Shown: positions 50,889 to 59,293 of the stretch, piece by piece
How the letters are laid out: every line of letters begins with the position of its first letter
How positions within the stretch are numbered: the stretch's first letter is position 1
NCBI RefSeq assembly: GCF_004684935.1
Contig: NZ_SRJD01000001.1
Span: forward strand, 338,835 to 402,834
Direction of reading: 5' to 3'
Origin: Sporolactobacillus shoreae
GTDB lineage: Bacteria; Bacillota; Bacilli; Bacillales; Sporolactobacillaceae
DNA: 64,000 nt
Made by a program: the position numbers and the translations under genes
The notes under the pieces: generated by a model
What the model saw: the letters and a program-made list of their open reading frames with translations, nothing else
Told to the model about the DNA's origin: nothing
The model's database searches: none

Positions 50889-52634
50889 ATGGGCTATCTC
50901 AAGCCCTATTGGAAAAATTACAGACTTCGGTTTATTCTTGCTGTCCTTTTTCTCTCTCTTGAAGCACTGGCTGACCTGATGCAGCCGGCGTTGATGTCCC
51001 GCATTGTTGATCAGGGTGTCGCACACTCAAAATTTTTTTTCATTGAAAAATTTGGCTTGATAATGTTTCTGATTACTTTGGGAGGCGCTTTCTGTGCCTG
51101 CATGCGCAATGTGCTTTCAGTGAATGTCTCACAGAACTTTGCAAGGGATCTGCGGCAGGACCTGTACATAAAAATTCAGCGCTTTTCCCTGAAAAATATT
51201 GACCGATTCGGCAATGCGACTCTGATTACGCGGCTGACCAACGATGTCACGCGTGTGCAGACGTTTGCCAACGGATTGATGCGGATGATGCTGAAAGCCC
51301 CGCTAGTCGGCATTGGAAGCCTTATTATGGCGGTAAACCTGAATCCGAAACTTTCTCTGATCCTGCTTGGGGTCACCCCTGTCATTGCACTTATGATTTA
51401 TCTGAATATGAAGATCAGCTATCCGTATTTCAGAAAAGTTCAGGGTGCTCTGGATCACGTGAACCGATCTGTTCAGGAGTATCTTTCAGGTGTTCGGGTT
51501 GTCAAGGTTTTCAATCGATTCTCTTATGAGGAGGAACGTTTTCAGCAGAATAACCAGCACCTCGGCAACCTGTCTGCCATGGCTGCAAAAGTCGGGAGCG
51601 TATTCAGTCCGCTCATTAATCTGGCTGTCAATGCGGGGATTATTGCCATTATCTGGTTTGGCGGAATAGGTGTCGAGTCCGGTTCGATGCAGGTAGGATC
51701 GATTATTGCTTTTACCAATTACATGATGCAGATCCTTTTTGCAATCATGATGGTCAATAATGCGTTCAATATGTTTGTTCGTGCGAAAGCCTCAGCCGAG
51801 CGAATCGGCGAGATCATGAATACGGAAGAAGATATGGCGTTTCCCGAACAAGAAAATAGACCAATTGCCAAAAAAAAAGGTGCGTTGCTTTTTCAACACG
51901 TCTGTTTTTCATATGATTCAATCGCTGGCCAGCGGGATCCCTTTCTGAAGAATATTGATTTTTCTGTACTACCTGGTGAGATGTTGGGCATCACCGGCCC
52001 GATTGCTTCAGGCAAGACTACGCTTGTCAATCTGATCCTGCGGTTCTATGATCCCGATCAGGGGCGTCTAATTCTGGATGGAACAGATGTTCGGTTGTTC
52101 AGTGAAGAGGAACTCAGAGGAAAAATTGCGCTTGTTCCGCAGCGTCCACTTCTTTTTTCGGGAACAGTCAGAGAAAATATCCGCTGGGGTAATGAGCAGG
52201 CGAGTGAAGAGGAAATCTATGAGGCCGCAAGGGCTGCTGAAGCGGATGAATTTATCCGGCAGACCCCGGATGGTTATGATTCGATGATCGGTCAAGGTGG
52301 TGTGAATTTTTCCGGAGGTCAGAAACAGCGGATTTCGATTGCCAGAGCTTTAATTCGTAAGCCTGAAATTTTAATTCTTGACGACGCGACCAGCGCGGTT
52401 GATGCACGGACGGACAAACGGATCAGACGAAATATATCGATTGCTACCCGCCGCCTCACGTGCATTGTTATCTCTCAGAGAATCACGTCGATTGCAGATG
52501 CTGACAAAATCATTGTCATGAACGGCGGTAAAATTGATGCGATAGGCACGCATCAGGAGCTTATCCGCGAATCGGACTATTATCGGGAGATTCTTCAATC
52601 TCAGCTTGGAAAAGAGGTTGAGAGCAATGGCTGA
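50889..52634 (+). CDS. Heterodimeric ABC exporter subunit with degenerate Walker B
   Basis: A 581-residue half-transporter with six membrane helices and an ATPase domain: Walker A GPIASGKTT, signature FSGGQKQRIS, and Walker B LILDDATSAVD. The Asp after the Walker B Asp replaces the catalytic Glu, as in the BmrC-type subunits of heterodimeric multidrug exporters. The switch residue in SQRITSI is Gln instead of His. It therefore cannot form two active sites alone and must pair with the next gene's product. ATG 50889 is 6 nt after GGAGGTG. It overlaps the partner gene by 8 bp. Confidence 0.92.
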   Translation: MGYLKPYWKNYRLRFILAVLFLSLEALADLMQPALMSRIVDQGVAHSKFFFIEKFGLIMFLITLGGAFCACMRNVLSVNVSQNFARDLRQDLYIKIQRFSLKNIDRFGNATLITRLTNDVTRVQTFANGLMRMMLKAPLVGIGSLIMAVNLNPKLSLILLGVTPVIALMIYLNMKISYPYFRKVQGALDHVNRSVQEYLSGVRVVKVFNRFSYEEERFQQNNQHLGNLSAMAAKVGSVFSPLINLAVNAGIIAIIWFGGIGVESGSMQVGSIIAFTNYMMQILFAIMMVNNAFNMFVRAKASAERIGEIMNTEEDMAFPEQENRPIAKKKGALLFQHVCFSYDSIAGQRDPFLKNIDFSVLPGEMLGITGPIASGKTTLVNLILRFYDPDQGRLILDGTDVRLFSEEELRGKIALVPQRPLLFSGTVRENIRWGNEQASEEEIYEAARAAEADEFIRQTPDGYDSMIGQGGVNFSGGQKQRISIARALIRKPEILILDDATSAVDARTDKRIRRNISIATRRLTCIVISQRITSIADADKIIVMNGGKIDAIGTHQELIRESDYYREILQSQLGKEVESNG

Positions 52635-54471
52635 CAGAAAAAGCACTGAACCGGCTTTCGAACGCTCTATGCCCGGTCGAAGAGGGGGGAGACGGCGTGG
52701 TGCTGCGCGTTTCGCACCTGTCGAGAAGCCGAGAAATATGAAAAAGACACTGCGCCGACTCTGGAATTTCTTCGCGCAAGAAAAGAAAGCACTGATAACG
52801 GTTTCAGGTTTCGTAATCGCTGATGCTTTGGTGTCACTTCTGATACCCTATTTTATTGGACTGGCAGTCAACCAGATCGGCATGAGGACGGGTGCCGTCA
52901 ATTTCCCGATTCTGATTAAAATACTTCTTGTTCTTGGTCTGTTTTACATGATGGATGGCCTGCTGACTCTGTTACAGGGCTGGATTATGGCTTCTTCTGG
53001 GCAGAAAATAGTGATGAGTCTGCGGAAAAGCATGTTTTTGAAACTTCAAAAATTGCCGATCGCTTTTTTTGACCGAAATCATCATGGTGATATTATGAGC
53101 CGGCTGACGAATGATATCGAGAACATTGATGTGACTATTTCCCAGTCTACCGTGGAGCTGATGAACGATATGATCATGATTGTCGGATCTCTGGCACTGA
53201 TGATCTGGATCAGTCCGCTTCTGACTCTTGCCAGTCTCATCATGGTACCCCTCGTCTTTATTCTGACAAAAACGATTGCTTCGAGGACGACAAGATTATT
53301 TGTCGACCAGCAAAGGGAACTGGGGACGCTCAATGGTCAGATTGAAGAATCTGTTCAAGGCCTGAATGTGATTAAAGCTTTCAGCCATGAAAATGAGGCA
53401 ATACGGGATTTCAGCGCGATTAATAAACGGCTCACAGATGTCGGTATGAAAGCACAGGTCTGGTCCGGCTATATGATGCCTCTGATGAATGTGATCAACA
53501 ACCTCGGCTTTACAGCAGTCGCATCGGTAGGTGGTTTTCTTGCCGTCAAGGGCATGATTACCGTAGGCATGATTGCCAGTTTTCTCACTTACTCCAGACA
53601 ATTTTCAAGGCCGCTAAATGATGTGGCCAGCATCTTTAATACGCTACAGTCTGCCGTAGCGGGGGCTGAGCGTGTTTTCGAGATACTGGACGAAAGAGAA
53701 GAGCCGGATGATCGCACAAACGCAAAGGGGATCAGTGTATTCAAAGGCAGAATTGTTTTTGATGACGTTTCTTTCGGCTATACGTCTGATCACCCGATAC
53801 TGAAGCATGTCAGTTTTCGTGTTAACCCCGGGGAATCCATCGCTCTTGTCGGGCCGACGGGAGCAGGCAAAACAACGATTATTAATCTGCTGACCCGGTT
53901 TTATGATTCGGACAGCGGCACAATATTGGCTGACGGTGTGGATATCACGGACTATCGGCGATCGGAATACCGCGGCTTATTCGGAATCGTACTGCAGGAT
54001 ACTTATTTATTTCATGGCAGTTTCTTGGAAAACCTGCGCTATGGTAAACTTGATGCGACGGAGGAAGAAGTGATCAATGCCGCGCGTACAGCTGACGCAG
54101 ACAGCTTTATCCGAAAGACGGAAAAGGGTTATCACTCGGTCCTTCAGGGGAATGGCGATAACCTGAGTGAAGGGCAAAAACAATTGTTGACCATTGCCAG
54201 GGCTTTTTTGTCTGATCCTGCCGTTCTAATCCTAGATGAAGCGACGAGTCACGTTGATACGCAGACGGAGCAAAAGATCCAGAAAGGGATGGCCCGGCTG
54301 ATGAAGGGGCGGACAAGTTTTATCATTGCTCACCGACTGTCAACAATTAAAAATGCAGATAAAATACTGGTTGTTGAGGACGGAGAAATTGCCGAACAGG
54401 GGACACATCAGGAACTTTTAAAGAAACATGGAATTTACTATGAGATGTTCATGGACCAGTTCAGCGGATAA
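52627..54471 (+). CDS. Heterodimeric ABC exporter subunit with canonical ATPase residues
   Basis: A 614-residue partner of the preceding protein. An Arg-rich N-terminal tail of about 45 residues (GRRGGRRRGAARF) precedes six membrane helices. The ATPase has Walker A GPTGAGKTT, Walker B LILDEATSHVD with Glu, and AHRLSTI with His, but the signature is LSEGQKQLLT instead of LSGGQ. With the partner this gives one canonical and one degenerate ATP site, the pattern of YheI/YheH (BmrCD) or YfiB/YfiC multidrug exporters. ATG 52627 lies inside the previous gene's end, so translation is coupled. Confidence 0.92.
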   Translation: MADRKSTEPAFERSMPGRRGGRRRGAARFAPVEKPRNMKKTLRRLWNFFAQEKKALITVSGFVIADALVSLLIPYFIGLAVNQIGMRTGAVNFPILIKILLVLGLFYMMDGLLTLLQGWIMASSGQKIVMSLRKSMFLKLQKLPIAFFDRNHHGDIMSRLTNDIENIDVTISQSTVELMNDMIMIVGSLALMIWISPLLTLASLIMVPLVFILTKTIASRTTRLFVDQQRELGTLNGQIEESVQGLNVIKAFSHENEAIRDFSAINKRLTDVGMKAQVWSGYMMPLMNVINNLGFTAVASVGGFLAVKGMITVGMIASFLTYSRQFSRPLNDVASIFNTLQSAVAGAERVFEILDEREEPDDRTNAKGISVFKGRIVFDDVSFGYTSDHPILKHVSFRVNPGESIALVGPTGAGKTTIINLLTRFYDSDSGTILADGVDITDYRRSEYRGLFGIVLQDTYLFHGSFLENLRYGKLDATEEEVINAARTADADSFIRKTEKGYHSVLQGNGDNLSEGQKQLLTIARAFLSDPAVLILDEATSHVDTQTEQKIQKGMARLMKGRTSFIIAHRLSTIKNADKILVVEDGEIAEQGTHQELLKKHGIYYEMFMDQFSG

Positions 54472-54495
54472 GACGGAATCCGTACTTTCCATTTG

Positions 54496-55209
54496 TCAGG
54501 ATTCGGTATCAATGGGTGATGTGATTTTGTCATCAAAAAGATCGAAATATAATTGATGGTTGGTACCGCGAACGCAATAGGAGATACTGGACGGGGCCAA
54601 CCCTCGCCGTTTTATTTCCTGCAGCAACCAGCTTTGGGTCAGATGGTTCTGTTCAAAATTTTTGCTGATCATCTGTCCGTCCATAATTAACTCAACAGGA
54701 AATGAAGAAGGACCTGAAGTGAGAATGCCCAGGTCTTTTTTTGTGACAGCCTGATAGGGTTTTTTCTTTAAAAGGGACAGTTGTCCGTCTGCTTCAATAG
54801 TTGCGTAGTCCACCTCATCAATATCAAATGCATTTTTTTCTCTGAGTGCTTGATTTAAGGAATCCATTGTCAGCTTCAACTTGTTCATATTTTTTTCGAG
54901 TATTTTTCCATCTTCAATCACAACAGTTGGTTCGCCATTAAAAATGACCCGCGCTTTTCTGCTTTTTAATGAGATAAAGGTTGTCATGAAAATAATCCCG
55001 CTGAAAAGCAGGGCTGCAATCATAAAATTACTGAGATGTATGGACGTATTAAATGTCAGATTACCTGCAATGGATCCCAAGGTAATAGAAGCGATAAAAT
55101 CATGGTAGGTCATCTGAGAAATGGCTTGCTTGCCGATGATATGTGCAATAAAGATAAATAAAATAAAAGTAACCACCGTCCGGATAATAACCTCTAGAGT
55201 GCCATCCAT
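54496..55209 (-). CDS. DUF421 membrane protein (YetF/YrbG type)
   Basis: A 237-residue protein with three N-terminal membrane helices (VVTFILFIFIAHIIGKQAI and so on) and a conserved GKQAISQMTYHDFIASITLGSIAG. A soluble two-part C-terminal domain follows (ARVIFNGEPTVVIEDGKI; SSFPVELIMDGQMI). This is DUF421, found in B. subtilis YetF, YdfS and YrbG, some of which act in spore germination or general membrane function. ATG 55209 was chosen since the upstream nine codons precede no family sequence; AAGGGA lies 12 nt before. Convergent with the ABC pair. Confidence 0.9.
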   Translation of the reverse strand: MDGTLEVIIRTVVTFILFIFIAHIIGKQAISQMTYHDFIASITLGSIAGNLTFNTSIHLSNFMIAALLFSGIIFMTTFISLKSRKARVIFNGEPTVVIEDGKILEKNMNKLKLTMDSLNQALREKNAFDIDEVDYATIEADGQLSLLKKKPYQAVTKKDLGILTSGPSSFPVELIMDGQMISKNFEQNHLTQSWLLQEIKRRGLAPSSISYCVRGTNHQLYFDLFDDKITSPIDTES

Positions 55210-55307
55210 GGAAAATTTATCCCTTCCTCTCTGCAACGGGTGTATGATACCTTTTTATCCATCTTTGACAGGGTATATACATTCCGCATGAGGTCAAGGC
55301 AGGGACA

Positions 55308-56747
55308 CTAATCCTTTCTGTTCAGAAATTCTTCCACCTGTCTGACGAATTTTGTACGATCATAATCCCGGTAGAGTCCGGATGCGAGGCGCACGGGATC
55401 ACCAAAAAAGAACCGTTCATAGAGTTCTTGTCGGCCGGCAAATCCGCTCATCGACAAATCCCAGGCAAGCCGGAACAGCTGTACCTTGCTATATCCGTCA
55501 CGATCAGCGGCCTGAAGATACTTTCTCAGATCCGGCCCATTCTCGGAAGCAAAATCTTTCTCGCTAGGGATCGAAACCAGGCCGCTTGCTCCAATGAGCT
55601 GGATAATTTCAATAAATCGGGGATAGATCTTCGGGAAGAAGTTCATCGCCGCCATCAGCGGTTTCCGATCGGGGGTCATTGTTCCCCAAGGGTCGACGGA
55701 CGCGTGCACTTCGGAAGCCGTGAGCAAGGCTTTTAACGTTTCAAGGCTGATAATGACCTCGGCAATCTTGCTCTGGACGTGCTGGTATTCGCTGATGTTG
55801 ATTGCGTCCACTAATGATTGCAGAACGCCGAGGACAAATTCTGTTTTTACAACATTTCTTGAAGTCACCTGATGAATTTGTTGCGGCAGAAAGCCACTGT
55901 CGGTATAAAGCCGCGTTGCAATTTCCGTATTCCCGTTCAGGAAGACTCTTTTCCAGGGAACGGTGACATGGTCGAATACAACAATGGAATCGACTTCTTC
56001 GAAACGGGAACTGAGCGGATGGTCATATGAACGGCTGCCATCTGCTAAAGATTCACGGCACAGAAACTTTAACCCCGGCGTGTTGGAGGGAATGGAAAAA
56101 GCATAGGCATAGGCTTCATCAAAGTGAAAAGCGCCTGTCGGAAACACAAGAATTTCATCGGTCATTCCGCCTTGAGTTGCCAGCAGACGTGCCCCATGCA
56201 CGACAATTCCTTTATCGTTTTTATCAATCACTTTGGCGGCAATTGCATCCCCGCCATTTTCGAAATAGAGAGATGAACGGTTAACCTGAGGCTGAATGAA
56301 TGTGTGGGTCAGAGAAATATCACTATTTTTACAGAAATCATAAAACTGCCGCATATTTTCGCTGTACCTGGTCTCACCGAAAAGATCCGCACAGGCGGCG
56401 AATGTCATGACAACTGTGTTCATGTAGTCAGGTGATCGGCCCATCATGCCGGCGCTTTGTCGTGCCCATATCTGAAACGATCTTCTTCGCTTGGCAAGAT
56501 CTTTCTTCGTTTTCGGTTCAAGATAGGATGTACCGTATCTTTCACCGCTTTCCGGATTCCTGCAAGTCAGGATGTCCCGGTATGCTTTCTCGTATTGCAT
56601 ATCATATAATTTTGCCTGGCTTTTCATCGCTCCTGAAAAAGAAGGATGATCTGATATATTGCCTGTAATTTTTGAACCGTTGATCCAAACATTATTTTGG
56701 AGGCTATTGATCCGGTTGAGATAGGTTTTTCCATTGATGCATGCCAT
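55308..56747 (-). CDS. 4-hydroxyphenylacetate 3-monooxygenase family (HpaB-like)
   Basis: A 479-residue flavin-dependent monooxygenase large subunit of the HpaB family (B. subtilis YoaI type). Family landmarks are GKTYLNRINSL, FQIWARQSAGMMGRSPDYMN, VHGARLLATQGGMTDEILVFPTG (shortened), HVTVPWKRVF and ASGLVSIPSEKDF. Such enzymes hydroxylate phenols with FADH2 supplied by a separate reductase; none is encoded nearby. ATG 56747 on the minus strand has GGGAG nine nt upstream. It is divergent from the HTH regulator at 56972, whose long operator lies between them, so it may be under the same control. Confidence 0.9.
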   Translation of the reverse strand: MACINGKTYLNRINSLQNNVWINGSKITGNISDHPSFSGAMKSQAKLYDMQYEKAYRDILTCRNPESGERYGTSYLEPKTKKDLAKRRRSFQIWARQSAGMMGRSPDYMNTVVMTFAACADLFGETRYSENMRQFYDFCKNSDISLTHTFIQPQVNRSSLYFENGGDAIAAKVIDKNDKGIVVHGARLLATQGGMTDEILVFPTGAFHFDEAYAYAFSIPSNTPGLKFLCRESLADGSRSYDHPLSSRFEEVDSIVVFDHVTVPWKRVFLNGNTEIATRLYTDSGFLPQQIHQVTSRNVVKTEFVLGVLQSLVDAINISEYQHVQSKIAEVIISLETLKALLTASEVHASVDPWGTMTPDRKPLMAAMNFFPKIYPRFIEIIQLIGASGLVSIPSEKDFASENGPDLRKYLQAADRDGYSKVQLFRLAWDLSMSGFAGRQELYERFFFGDPVRLASGLYRDYDRTKFVRQVEEFLNRKD

Positions 56748-56912
56748 GTCTCTCCGCTCCCATCCGTTGATAAATGTTCTTTCTTAAAAAATATGAATGA
56801 ATTCTAAAGTAATGCCAGCTTTATCAGACCCGAATCAAGTCTGAGACAATGAATCGTTCTGGGCCTGATTTACCCGGACCAGATTCTTTACATGATGTAT
56901 TTTTTGATCTAT

Positions 56913-56956
56913 ATTATTATTAAACGTGCAAATAAATTTGTACGTTTAATAATAAT
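56913..56956. promoter_or_regulatory. Long inverted repeat, operator of the HTH regulator
   Basis: ATTATTATTAAACGT (56913-56927) is the exact complement of ACGTTTAATAATAAT (56942-56956), and pairing continues inward with one wobble to within two bases of the centre. It lies 15 bp before the regulator start. The half-site TTTGTACGT recurs at the MFS promoter. Confidence 0.7.
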
Positions 56957-56971
56957 TGTTGGGGTAGGCTC

Positions 56972-57541
56972 ATGAATGATTTTTTTTACATTACAGATCT
57001 GGAACAACTCAGGGTTTTCAGTGATCCTCTGAGAGTCAAAATTTTATGGTCGTTTTATGGACACGAAAAAACGGGAAAAATGCTGGCCGATGAATTTAAT
57101 ATGGCACCACCGAAAATCCGCTATCATTTGACCGAACTAGAGCGAGTTGGGTTAGTGAAAGTTGTACGGACGGAGTTGAAAAATGGTATTCAACAAAAAT
57201 TCTATCTGCCTGTAGCGGAAAAATTTTCGCTGGAAAAAGTCTCTTCTTTACTTAACGGTGAGAATTTTTCAAATCTGGATGACGTTTTAAAAGAAAATGC
57301 TTTTTATGCCTTGGAAGAGATGAGAAGAAATCTGGCCGAAGCAAGTTTTGAAAAGCATGAATTGCTCCAGATCTCATATAAAGTCTCATTAACAAGACAA
57401 GAAAAAAAAGAACTTGCAGGAAAACTAACGGAAATCTATGAGTTCGTGCAGCAGAAAAGCAACAGAAAGACAGCAGAGTCTACTCAGAATTACTATATTA
57501 ATTTGACCATGTTTCCTATAGTTAAAGATCCGAAGGCGTGA
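56972..57541 (+). CDS. ArsR-like winged-helix transcriptional regulator
   Basis: A 189-residue regulator. The N-terminal winged helix has DPLRVKILWSF, then ADEFNMAPPKIRYHLTELERVGLVKVV (recognition helix KIRYHLTEL), then the wing ELKNGIQQKFY. A C-terminal helical domain of about 100 residues with many Glu and Lys is probably for ligand binding or dimerisation. No Cys or His metal site is evident. ATG 56972 follows GGGGTAGG. The large palindrome directly upstream suggests autoregulation, and the same motif at the next gene's promoter suggests it controls the MFS pump. Confidence 0.85.
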   Translation: MNDFFYITDLEQLRVFSDPLRVKILWSFYGHEKTGKMLADEFNMAPPKIRYHLTELERVGLVKVVRTELKNGIQQKFYLPVAEKFSLEKVSSLLNGENFSNLDDVLKENAFYALEEMRRNLAEASFEKHELLQISYKVSLTRQEKKELAGKLTEIYEFVQQKSNRKTAESTQNYYINLTMFPIVKDPKA

Positions 57542-57570
57542 TTAGGGATTGCAGATTTCTTTTTTTTTGG

Positions 57571-57600
57571 TTGACATACAAAAAATATTGTACGTACAAA
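57571..57600 (+). promoter_or_regulatory. MFS-gene promoter with TTGTACGTACAA operator
   Basis: TTGACA (57571-57576) is followed 18 nt later by a TACAAA -10-like hexamer (57595-57600). The perfect 12-bp palindrome TTGTACGTACAA (57588-57599) covers the spacer end and the -10 region. It shares TTGTACGT with the operator at 56913-56956. Confidence 0.65.
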
Positions 57601-57632
57601 AATAATTTTATTGTAAATAGGGGGTGTTCATT

Positions 57633-58883
57633 ATGAGAGATTTATTAATACATAACAAAAGCTTTCTAATGCTCTGGATTTCGATGCTGACGACACGCTT
57701 TGGTAATGCACTGACGATTACCGTCTTAATGTATCATATTGGTACGCAGTCTCACAGCCCAATGATGATCAGCATGATCCTGTTTGCTCAAATGACACCG
57801 ATGGTTCTTATAGGCATCTTTGCGGGATCGATTGCGGATCGTCTGCCGAAATTTGCTGTGATGATCGGCAGCGAATTTTTTCAGCTGCTGACAGTCACCA
57901 CGATGATTTTTTTCTTGAACCGACCATCGCTGCTGATCTTTCTGATTTTTCTTCAAGGGTTAGGTGCGGCTTTCTACGGACCGGCAAAAACTGCCTATTT
58001 ACCATATCTCGTGAAAGAACAAAACCTTCCTGAAGCGATCGGGCTGTCTCAGGGGACCACTCAGGCCACAGATATGATCGGACCCCCCATTGCAGGGGTG
58101 CTGCTTCTTATCATTAAGAGTGGTCAGATCCTGATGATTGATGTATTTACTTTTTTAATTTCGGCCGTGCTTATTTTGGTTTCCTACCTTTTTATAAGAA
58201 GAAAGAGTGCGATTTCGGAAACTAAAGCTAAAGAGCCATTATGGATCTCAATCATTCAGGGCCTGAAAGAAGTTTCCGCATTGCCAGCACTAAAATTTCT
58301 CATAGTAATCGTTTTTGTTCTGATGCTTTCTGCCGGTGTGTTCAATGCGACATCTGTTGCCATCGAACTTCAGTTATTTCATGTAACCGGTTTTCAATAC
58401 GGGCTGCTGGAATCAGTTTCCGGGATTGGGGCTATTGCCGGTTCCTTTGCCGGTCCTTATCTGATTAAAAAGATACATCCCGGAAAATTTATTATTTGGG
58501 CGGGCGTACTTCTTGGGGTGTGGATGGTACTTATTCTATTTGTTCAGATCTTTTATATTCAGTCGGGACTTCTGTCATTGTTTGTTTGGATCGCAGGGCT
58601 CGGTTTTCTGAATTCCTGTCTAAATATTCCCGTAAGCTCTCTTTTCATTGTGATCACACCTGAAAAATTCAGAGGCCGGGCAGTGGGTACACTGCAGATG
58701 TTTTCTTTCCTCGGGTGTATTATCGGACTGCTTGCCGGTGGGGCGTTAGCCGGATGGATCGGCCTGATTCATATGACTGTAATTGCCGGTTTGCTGATGG
58801 CGGTGGTATCGACAGGGTTGACCGGAACCAAAGGATACAAAAATTTGACTGCTGTTCGTAATAGGCAAAATTCCGAACTATGA
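57633..58883 (+). CDS. MFS transporter (MFS_3, enterobactin-exporter-like)
   Basis: A 416-residue permease with about twelve helices. It begins MLWISMLTTRFGNALT (helix 1), and the loop GSIADRLPKFAVMIGSE is the family's motif-A region. The second half has LLESVSGIGAIAGSFAG. The type includes EntS-like exporters of siderophores, macrolides and other amphiphiles. ATG 57633 is 6 nt after GGGGGTG. The gene follows the regulator by about 90 bp under its own promoter, which carries the regulator's probable operator. Confidence 0.88.
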   Translation: MRDLLIHNKSFLMLWISMLTTRFGNALTITVLMYHIGTQSHSPMMISMILFAQMTPMVLIGIFAGSIADRLPKFAVMIGSEFFQLLTVTTMIFFLNRPSLLIFLIFLQGLGAAFYGPAKTAYLPYLVKEQNLPEAIGLSQGTTQATDMIGPPIAGVLLLIIKSGQILMIDVFTFLISAVLILVSYLFIRRKSAISETKAKEPLWISIIQGLKEVSALPALKFLIVIVFVLMLSAGVFNATSVAIELQLFHVTGFQYGLLESVSGIGAIAGSFAGPYLIKKIHPGKFIIWAGVLLGVWMVLILFVQIFYIQSGLLSLFVWIAGLGFLNSCLNIPVSSLFIVITPEKFRGRAVGTLQMFSFLGCIIGLLAGGALAGWIGLIHMTVIAGLLMAVVSTGLTGTKGYKNLTAVRNRQNSEL

Positions 58884-59293
58884 AAAATAGTTTAGCAGAC
58901 TTTGCTCGTGTTTTTCACTCAGGAAAACTATTTTTATTGTCAAAATTCTCTAGTATTAGGATGTAATTATCAATAGACCATGACATTTATTTTTCTTTTC
59001 TACAACAATTAATAAATGCGTGTGTTTTGGAAGATCGTGACATTGACTGAATCGGGAGCAATGTTTATTTTTAATTTATGGGCAGGTAACTCGACTGTGA
59101 TAGGCTCCGGGAAGTGGTGATCTTGGCTGTTCTAGGCACTAAGGGGAACAGCTATTTGTTTTTTTATTGAGTTAGCTTGGAGATTTTTTGCCCTTTTAAC
59201 TGAGCACTGATGAGCTTGTAAATCCGACAATCAAATAGCTTGTGTGCGGGTCAGATTAAGCAGTAAACATTTTAGAAGGGATTCGATTTTCCA
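58884..59293. other. 410-bp intergenic region with a possible small RNA
   Basis: No protein gene is seen. A promoter-like pair and a strong terminator enclose about 90 nt (listed separately). The remainder is AT-rich without recognised structure. Confidence 0.5.
59078..59167 (+). ncRNA. Candidate small RNA
   Basis: TTGACT (59043-59048) and TATTTT (59066-59071) are separated by 17 nt. GCTGTTC (59126-59132) pairs exactly with GAACAGC (59146-59152), followed by a T-rich run to 59167. The enclosed transcript of about 90 nt has no convincing frame. Confidence 0.4.
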
